Of a DNA stretch of 64,000 bases, positions 57,501 through 64,000 are shown in pieces; the first letter of the stretch is position 1; each line of letters begins with the position of its first letter. The stretch spans positions 1 through 64,000 of the forward strand of contig NZ_JAIHLQ010000009.1 in NCBI RefSeq assembly GCF_019733355.1. Reading direction: 5' to 3'. The notes under the pieces are model-generated. The model was given only the letters and a program-made list of their open reading frames with translations, was not told the DNA's origin and did not search any database. Made by a program: the position numbers and the translations under genes. This stretch comes from Pseudomonas baetica. GTDB taxonomy: Bacteria; Pseudomonadota; Gammaproteobacteria; Pseudomonadales; Pseudomonadaceae.

Positions 57501-58085
57501 CTACTGTCCTGAAGGTTTTGCAGCAGGCTGCCAAAGAATCTCCGCCACCCCCTGCCGCCGCGCAATCAACCGCGCCGCGACAAACAACAAATCCGACAGC
57601 CGATTGATATACGCCAGCCCAACCCCGGCCAACGGCTCAATTGCGTTCAAATGCTGACAGCGTCGCTCGGCACCCCTGGCCAGGCTTCGGCACACATGGG
57701 CCTGAGCGATCAACATCGAACCGCCCGGCAGAATGAAATTCTCCAGCGGCCCCAACTCCTCATTCCACACGTCAATCGCCGTTTCCAGCCGTTCGATTTC
57801 CGCTGCGTTCAGCGCCTGATATTCCGGCATTGCCAACTCGCCGCCCAAGTCGAACAGCCGATGCTGACAAGGCGCCAATACCTCGATCAGTTCACTCAGG
57901 CGCGGATAGGCCTCGCGCTCGGCAATCAGGCCGGCCAGTAATACGCCGACCTGACTGTTCAGCGTATCAACCTCGCCAATCGCCTCGATGCGTGGGTGAT
58001 CCTTCGGCACGCGGCGGCCATCGCCCAGGCCGGTTTCGCCGGTGTCGCCGGTGCGGGTGTAAATCTTCGACAGGCGAAAGCCCAT
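57501..58085 (-). CDS. Cob(I)alamin adenosyltransferase, PduO type
   Basis: A 194-residue ATP:corrinoid adenosyltransferase that makes the adenosyl form of vitamin B12. The ATP site YTRTGDTGETGLGDGRRV and the later RIEAIGEVDTLNSQVG, GGSMLIAQAHVCRSLARGAERR are typical of the PduO/CobO2 type. The ATG is 3 bp downstream of the stop of the histidine kinase gene, so the two form an operon. Confidence 0.93.
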   Translation of the reverse strand: MGFRLSKIYTRTGDTGETGLGDGRRVPKDHPRIEAIGEVDTLNSQVGVLLAGLIAEREAYPRLSELIEVLAPCQHRLFDLGGELAMPEYQALNAAEIERLETAIDVWNEELGPLENFILPGGSMLIAQAHVCRSLARGAERRCQHLNAIEPLAGVGLAYINRLSDLLFVAARLIARRQGVAEILWQPAAKPSGQ

Positions 58086-58088
58086 GGG

Positions 58089-60125
58089 TTACCTCGATAG
58101 TTGATGGGTTTCAGCCGCAATGGGCGCAGGTTGGGCCAACGGAAGGCGCAGGGTGAAGCAGGTGTCCTGGCCCGGCGCCGATTGCACTTCCATCTGCCCT
58201 TTGTGGTTATTGGTGATGATGAAGTACGACACCGACAACCCAAGGCCTGTGCCCTGGCCGACTTCCTTGGTGGTAAAGAACGGTTCGAAAATGCGTTTAC
58301 GCACGTTCTCGCTCATGCCGATGCCGTTGTCCTCGACCTGAATCTCGGCCCACGGTGGATTGAGCTTGGTACGCAGAATGATTCGCCCCGGCTCGCTGTC
58401 GTCTTCGCGCTGGTGAATCGCTTGCGCGGCGTTTTTCAGCAGGTTGAGCAGGACTTGTTCCAGTTCGTTGGCCGTGCCCGGAACCGGGCCGAGCGCAGGG
58501 TCGAACTGACGGATGATCGCCTGTCCCTTGAAGTCAAAACCGATGGCCAGATCGAAGTCGTTGCCAGCGATTTCCACCGCTTGATCAATCAGCGCCGGCA
58601 AATCACACGGGGCCAGTTGCCGGGTGCTACGACGGCTGAAGCTGAGCATGTGAGTGACGATTTTCGCCGCCCGGGCGCCGGCCTGCTGAATGCCATCGAG
58701 CAATTTCGGGACTTCTCGGCCCTGCAGGTAGCGGTTGACCGTGTCGAGTTCAATGCCCAACTGTTCGGCGGTTTCGAGGTTCTTCGGCAGGTCCGCCGAC
58801 AGACGCCGGCGGATGTTCTGCACGTTGTGCAGGATTGCGCCCAGCGGGTTATTGATTTCGTGGGCCATGCCTGCGGCGAGACCGCCGACCGAGAGCATTT
58901 TCTCCGACTGCACCATCATTTCTTCCAGCGACAGGCGTTGGGTGATGTCGTCGATGCGGATCACCACGCCCCGCCCGGCGCCGCCCATCAGCGGGTAGAA
59001 GGTCAGGGCGTAATGCTTGGGCTCGTCGTCCTTGAACCAGGTTACGCGCTCGATTTTCGCTACCGTGTGTTGCTCGACGGTTTCCTTGAGCTGCGGCAGA
59101 AACGGCTTGAGCGGTTCGAACGCCAGGAAGATCGGCTGGTTCAGCGCTTCGTCGAGTCGCGTGCCGGACAGGGCACTGGCTTCCTGGTTCCACTGGGTGA
59201 CGTAGAGCTGCTCGTCGAGGGCGATCAGCGCCGAGGGCATGGAGTCGATGATGCTGTTGAGGTAGTTCTGGAAACCGGTCAGTTTTTTCTCGATCTTGCT
59301 GCGCACCTGGACTTCCAGTTCCAGTTTACGGTTGGTGTGCCGGGTTTCTTCGGCAAGCCCCTGGGCCTGATCGAAAGCGGCTTGTGAGTCGTCGCGGGCG
59401 CGTTTGAGCTGCTGTTCGCGGGCTTCGATGCGCGAGAGCATGGTGTTGAACGCCTCGGCAAGGCTGCCGATTTCGTCGTGGTTACCGCGCGAAGCACGCA
59501 GGGCGTAGTTCTCTTCGCGGGTGACTTGGCGCGAGAGTTCTTCAAGTTCGTGGATCGGGCGGGTGATCAGGCGTTTGATCTGCCGGGCAATCACCAGCCA
59601 AAGCAGCACACTGAAAATCAGGATGCCGAGACTCGCGGTGAGCGTGCCGGTGTAGAACGCCATCGGCAATTCGCTGCTGGCCACCAGCAACAGATGACCG
59701 GGTGAAGTGCCAGGGCGGGGCAGGGTGATCAATTGATTGCTGCGAAACTCGGTCAGTTGCCAGGCTTCGATGTGCCGATCGTGTTCCGGCAAGTTGAGCT
59801 TGTCACCATGCTGCACTTGCGCCAGTCGCTCGCCATTGCCGTCATACAGGGCGGCGGCGCGCAATGGTGAATAGCTGTCGAGCTCCTTGAGCAGTCGTTC
59901 GGCGCTGCGCGGTGATTGCAGGGCTTCGCTGACCAGACTTGGGTTGGCAATCAGCCGGCCGATGGTCTGCAAGGCTTGCGGGGCCATGCTTTCCTGGGAG
60001 ATGTAATAAGCGGCGCTGATAAAAGTCAGGTTGGCGACGAGCAAGACAGTGGTCAACAGCACCAGCAGGGCGGCCAGCAGTTTCTGGCCGACGGGCAGGT
60101 TTTCGAGGCGCTGGCGCAATGGCAT
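58089..60125 (-). CDS. Membrane sensor histidine kinase with PAS domain
   Basis: A 678-residue kinase. Membrane segments near 17-40 and 160-185 flank a periplasmic sensor region; then come HAMP (ITRPIHELEELSRQVTREEN), a coiled coil, a PAS domain (IDSMPSALIALDEQLYVTQW), the H-box GGLAAGMAHEINNPLGAI with His near 422, and an ATPase domain with DNGIGMSENVRKRIFEPFFT and GTGLGLSVSYFI. The His and ATP motifs look active. No response regulator is adjacent in the window. In PAO1 PA4398 holds this position and PA4396 encodes a regulator nearby. The signal is unknown. Confidence 0.92.
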   Translation of the reverse strand: MPLRQRLENLPVGQKLLAALLVLLTTVLLVANLTFISAAYYISQESMAPQALQTIGRLIANPSLVSEALQSPRSAERLLKELDSYSPLRAAALYDGNGERLAQVQHGDKLNLPEHDRHIEAWQLTEFRSNQLITLPRPGTSPGHLLLVASSELPMAFYTGTLTASLGILIFSVLLWLVIARQIKRLITRPIHELEELSRQVTREENYALRASRGNHDEIGSLAEAFNTMLSRIEAREQQLKRARDDSQAAFDQAQGLAEETRHTNRKLELEVQVRSKIEKKLTGFQNYLNSIIDSMPSALIALDEQLYVTQWNQEASALSGTRLDEALNQPIFLAFEPLKPFLPQLKETVEQHTVAKIERVTWFKDDEPKHYALTFYPLMGGAGRGVVIRIDDITQRLSLEEMMVQSEKMLSVGGLAAGMAHEINNPLGAILHNVQNIRRRLSADLPKNLETAEQLGIELDTVNRYLQGREVPKLLDGIQQAGARAAKIVTHMLSFSRRSTRQLAPCDLPALIDQAVEIAGNDFDLAIGFDFKGQAIIRQFDPALGPVPGTANELEQVLLNLLKNAAQAIHQREDDSEPGRIILRTKLNPPWAEIQVEDNGIGMSENVRKRIFEPFFTTKEVGQGTGLGLSVSYFIITNNHKGQMEVQSAPGQDTCFTLRLPLAQPAPIAAETHQLSR

Positions 60126-60170
60126 CAGGTTTATCGCAGCAAAGGAACAAGTGGCCAGCGTAGCCGCTGC

Positions 60171-61714
<1,544 letters not shown>

Positions 61715-61731
61715 GCGCTATCCGCGCAATC

Positions 61732-61820
61732 TGTGGGAGCGGGCTTGCTCAAGCACGCGGTGTGTCATTGAGCAATAAGGTTCACTGAGGCACCGCCTTC
61801 GCGGGCAAACCCTCTCTCAC
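61732..61820. repeat. Degenerate REPIN downstream of yajQ
   Basis: TGTGGGAGCGGGCTTGCTCAAGCA at 61732 and GCCTTCGCGGGCAAACC near 61794 are diverged, inverted REP arms. Mutations break much of the pairing, unlike the other two REPINs. Confidence 0.6.
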
Positions 61821-61899
61821 TCGGATTTTATTTTCCCCGGCGGGTCTTTGCGCTACTTATTCTTTGCGTGCCGCGTAGCCGGAAATCAGGAGATACAAC

Positions 61900-62742
61900 A
61901 TGGATTTGAATGCTGAGGTGGACAACCTGGTCAGGGTATCCCAAGCGTGGATCCCGATGATCATGGAATACGGCAGCCGTGTGCTACTGGCAGTGATCAC
62001 GTTGGCCATCGGCTGGTGGCTGATCAACAAGGTCACGCGCAAGCTCGGTGGCTTATTGGCTCTGCGTAACGCCGACCTGGCGCTGCAAGGCTTTATCAGT
62101 AGTCTGGCCAACGTCATTCTCAAAGTGCTGCTGATCGTCAGCGTCGCTTCGATGATCGGTGTGGAAACCACCTCGTTTGTTGCAGCCATCGGTGCTGCCG
62201 GTCTGGCCATCGGTCTGGCATTGCAGGGCAGCTTAGCTAACTTTGCGGGCGGCGTGCTGATTCTGCTGTTCCGTCCGTTCCGTATCGGCGACTGGATCGA
62301 GGCGCAAGGCGTGTCGGGTACGGTCGACAGCATCCAGATTTTCCACACCGTGCTGCGGACCGGCGACAACAAAACCATCATCCTGCCGAACGGCAACCTC
62401 TCGAACGGCATCATTACCAACACCAACCGTCAGCCAACCCGCAAGGTTGTGTTCGATGTGGGTGTGGATTACGAAGCCGATCTGCAGCAAGCGCGTCAGG
62501 TGCTGCTGGATCTGGCCAAGGATGAGCGTGTTCTGCAAGATCCAGCGCCACAGGCGGTGATTTCGACCTTGGGCGACAGTTCGATCACGGTTTCCCTGCG
62601 AGCGTGGGTTAAAACCGCGGATTACTGGGATGTGATGTTCATGTTTAACGAACAATCACGGGATCGCTTGAAGGCTGCAGGGATTGATATTCCGTTTCCA
62701 CAGCGAGTCATTCGTGTGGTTCAGGAAACGGCGCCGCAATAA
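61900..62742 (+). CDS. mscS: Small-conductance mechanosensitive channel MscS
   Basis: A 280-residue MscS channel that opens under membrane tension to release solutes on osmotic downshift. Three membrane segments (about 25-45, 65-90, 95-125) end in the pore helix AAIGAAGLAIGLALQGSLAN with its Gly/Ala pattern, followed by the beta domain (GGVLILLFRPFRIGDWIEAQ) and the cytoplasmic cage. Length equals the E. coli protein. A bidirectional terminator follows. Confidence 0.95.
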   Translation: MDLNAEVDNLVRVSQAWIPMIMEYGSRVLLAVITLAIGWWLINKVTRKLGGLLALRNADLALQGFISSLANVILKVLLIVSVASMIGVETTSFVAAIGAAGLAIGLALQGSLANFAGGVLILLFRPFRIGDWIEAQGVSGTVDSIQIFHTVLRTGDNKTIILPNGNLSNGIITNTNRQPTRKVVFDVGVDYEADLQQARQVLLDLAKDERVLQDPAPQAVISTLGDSSITVSLRAWVKTADYWDVMFMFNEQSRDRLKAAGIDIPFPQRVIRVVQETAPQ

Positions 62743-62833
62743 CATCTGAGTTACAACCTGAAGGTTTCGTCAGTGTTGCATTGTTAGGTTGCTATCTAAC
62801 TAGCAACAATTAAAGACTGTATGAAACCAGATA

Positions 62834-62871
62834 CAAAAAAAACGCTCACCTGGATCAGGTGAGCGTTTTTT
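62834..62871. terminator. Bidirectional terminator between mscS and the OprD gene
   Basis: Eight A, ACGCTCACCT / AGGTGAGCGT and a run of T form a strong symmetric stem-loop between the convergent mscS and oprD-type genes. Confidence 0.92.
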
Positions 62872-62898
62872 TGTTGCCGTGTTCGAACTAGCGCTGAA

Positions 62899-64000
62899 TT
62901 ACAAAATGCTCAGCGGGTATTCGATGATCAGGCGGGTGTCGTTGTTGTCGTTGCCGTTGATGCCGTTATAAGAGGAGTTTGCACGGTAGATCGCGCTACG
63001 CAAGCGGAAAGACAGATCTTTGGCCGGACCGCTTTGCATAACGTACTTGGTTTCGAAGTCGAACTCGTGTTCTTTACCTTCTTCGGCGCCTGTGGTGATG
63101 TTGTCACCCCGGACGTAACGAGTCATGAAGCTCAGGCCAGGAACGCCGTAGGTTTTCATGTTCAGGTCGTAGCGAGCCTGCCAGGAACGCTCATCTTGGC
63201 CGTTGAAGTCGGAGTATTGGATGGAGTTGGCGAGGAAGATAGTGCCGCCGCCGTCAACGCCGTAAACATAACCGGTGTCACCGGTAGAGCGCTGGTGAGC
63301 CAGGGTGAACTTGTGAGCGCCGATGCTATAGGCAGCTGCGAGGGACCAGATGCGGTTGTCAACATTGCCGCTCAGTTCTTGACCCTGGCTCTTGGAGCGA
63401 TAGCCGTTGAAGTCGAAGTTCAGGGACTGATCTTCGTTGATCGGCAGGGTGTAGTTAGCGTTTATGTATTGCTTCTTGAAGTAGTCATCTACATCGGAAG
63501 CAGCCACGCCAGCTACAAAGTTGTCGGTGAACTGGTAGGTAGCGCCGGCAATGTTGGCACTGGTCAGGCCTGGGTTGTGCGGTCCGTTGATGCTGTCGCG
63601 GCCCATACCAGTCTGCGAACTCAGAGCGGAGAAGCGACCGGCGGTCAGCTCCAGACCTTTGATTTCTTTACTAGTGATGATGGTGCCGGTAGCAACTTCT
63701 GGCAGCAAGCGGCTGTCGTCTGTCGAGAAGACAGGGCTGGCAACGTATTGGTTACCATATTTCAGGACAGTGTCGGACAGACGGAACTTAACTGCACCGC
63801 CAACCTTCGATTGGGTGTCTTCTGGCCGGCCTTCGCTATCACGACCGAACATGCCGTTACCGGTACGGCCACGGCCGCTGTCCAGTTTGATCATGCCATT
63901 GGCCAAGGCATCTACACCGACACCTACGGTGCCCTGAGTAAAGCCCGACTCGTACGTAGCACGTAGGCCGAGACCAGTCTCTTCGCGATAACTTTGCGAA
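62899..64000 (-). CDS. OprD family outer-membrane porin, N-terminus missing
   Basis: The frame is open from its stop at 62899 to the right edge, giving about 366 residues; the N-terminus with signal peptide is outside. The visible part begins SQSYREETGLGLRATYESGF and has the alternating beta strands of an 18-strand OprD barrel, with the LSDTVLKYGNQ and KGLELTAGRF segments and the C-terminal RLIIEYPLSIL ending. OprD porins take up amino acids or organic acids; the substrate cannot be told. Present in the window without its promoter. Confidence 0.92.
   Translation of the reverse strand, partial: SQSYREETGLGLRATYESGFTQGTVGVGVDALANGMIKLDSGRGRTGNGMFGRDSEGRPEDTQSKVGGAVKFRLSDTVLKYGNQYVASPVFSTDDSRLLPEVATGTIITSKEIKGLELTAGRFSALSSQTGMGRDSINGPHNPGLTSANIAGATYQFTDNFVAGVAASDVDDYFKKQYINANYTLPINEDQSLNFDFNGYRSKSQGQELSGNVDNRIWSLAAAYSIGAHKFTLAHQRSTGDTGYVYGVDGGGTIFLANSIQYSDFNGQDERSWQARYDLNMKTYGVPGLSFMTRYVRGDNITTGAEEGKEHEFDFETKYVMQSGPAKDLSFRLRSAIYRANSSYNGINGNDNNDTRLIIEYPLSIL

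Noticed and set aside
58101..59387. Open frame of 428 codons on the plus strand
   Set aside because: Antisense to the histidine kinase gene, whose motifs are intact.

Overview
The window is chromosomal DNA of a fluorescent-group Pseudomonas. The evidence is an MvaT-type H-NS analogue, a PctA-like chemoreceptor, an OprD porin, typical Pseudomonas REP/REPIN elements, and gene runs that match, from memory, the PAO1 orders fumarase-sadC-reductase-enoyl-CoA hydratase-pykA, sbcB-mvaT-purU and secA-argJ-GST-Nudix ... kinase-panE-yajQ-mscS. No tRNA, rRNA, CRISPR array or insertion sequence was seen.

Layout. 1-5473 (minus): a TcB-type Tc toxin subunit and, by ATGA overlap, a TccC/RHS subunit cut by the left edge. 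5694-10490: core genes for fumarase, a GGDEF diguanylate cyclase (sadC position), a 2Fe-2S reductase and an enoyl-CoA hydratase. 10677-15017 (minus): three paralogous delta-60 repeat proteins, each with its own promoter region and terminator, placed between the hydratase and pykA. 15224-17822: pyruvate kinase, a TPR lipoprotein and a PilZ protein. 17955-18323: a DUF6124-like gene behind a leader with competing hairpins. 18791-33936 (plus): an Ig-like giant protein, a TcA toxin split into two genes, and a second Ig-like giant coupled to the TcA C-terminal half. 33945-40664 (minus): a six-gene RDD/SpoIIM/DUF4129/DUF4350/MoxR/DUF58 operon. 40846-64000: core genes sbcB, mvaT, purU, a three-gene envelope-glycan operon, a chemoreceptor, a HerA-like ATPase, dciA, secA, argJ, GST, Nudix-ThiE, a cobalamin adenosyltransferase, a histidine kinase, panE, yajQ, mscS and a partial oprD.

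The main system is a dispersed Tc toxin regulon. TcB/TccC, the three delta-60 genes, the first Ig-like gene and the TcA operon form six transcription units spread over about 33 kb and interrupted by housekeeping genes. Each unit carries the same dyad, CTGTCAG-AYC-TGACAG or a close variant, 58-102 bp before its start codon. The dyad has the CTG-N10-CAG form of a LuxR-type (lux/tra box) operator. This ties the delta-60 and Ig-like proteins, whose roles are unknown, to toxin expression. No LuxR-family regulator or AHL synthase is encoded in the window.

The other notable signal is the 18.3-18.55 kb leader, where two sets of complementary arms can pair in mutually exclusive ways ahead of the DUF6124-like gene.
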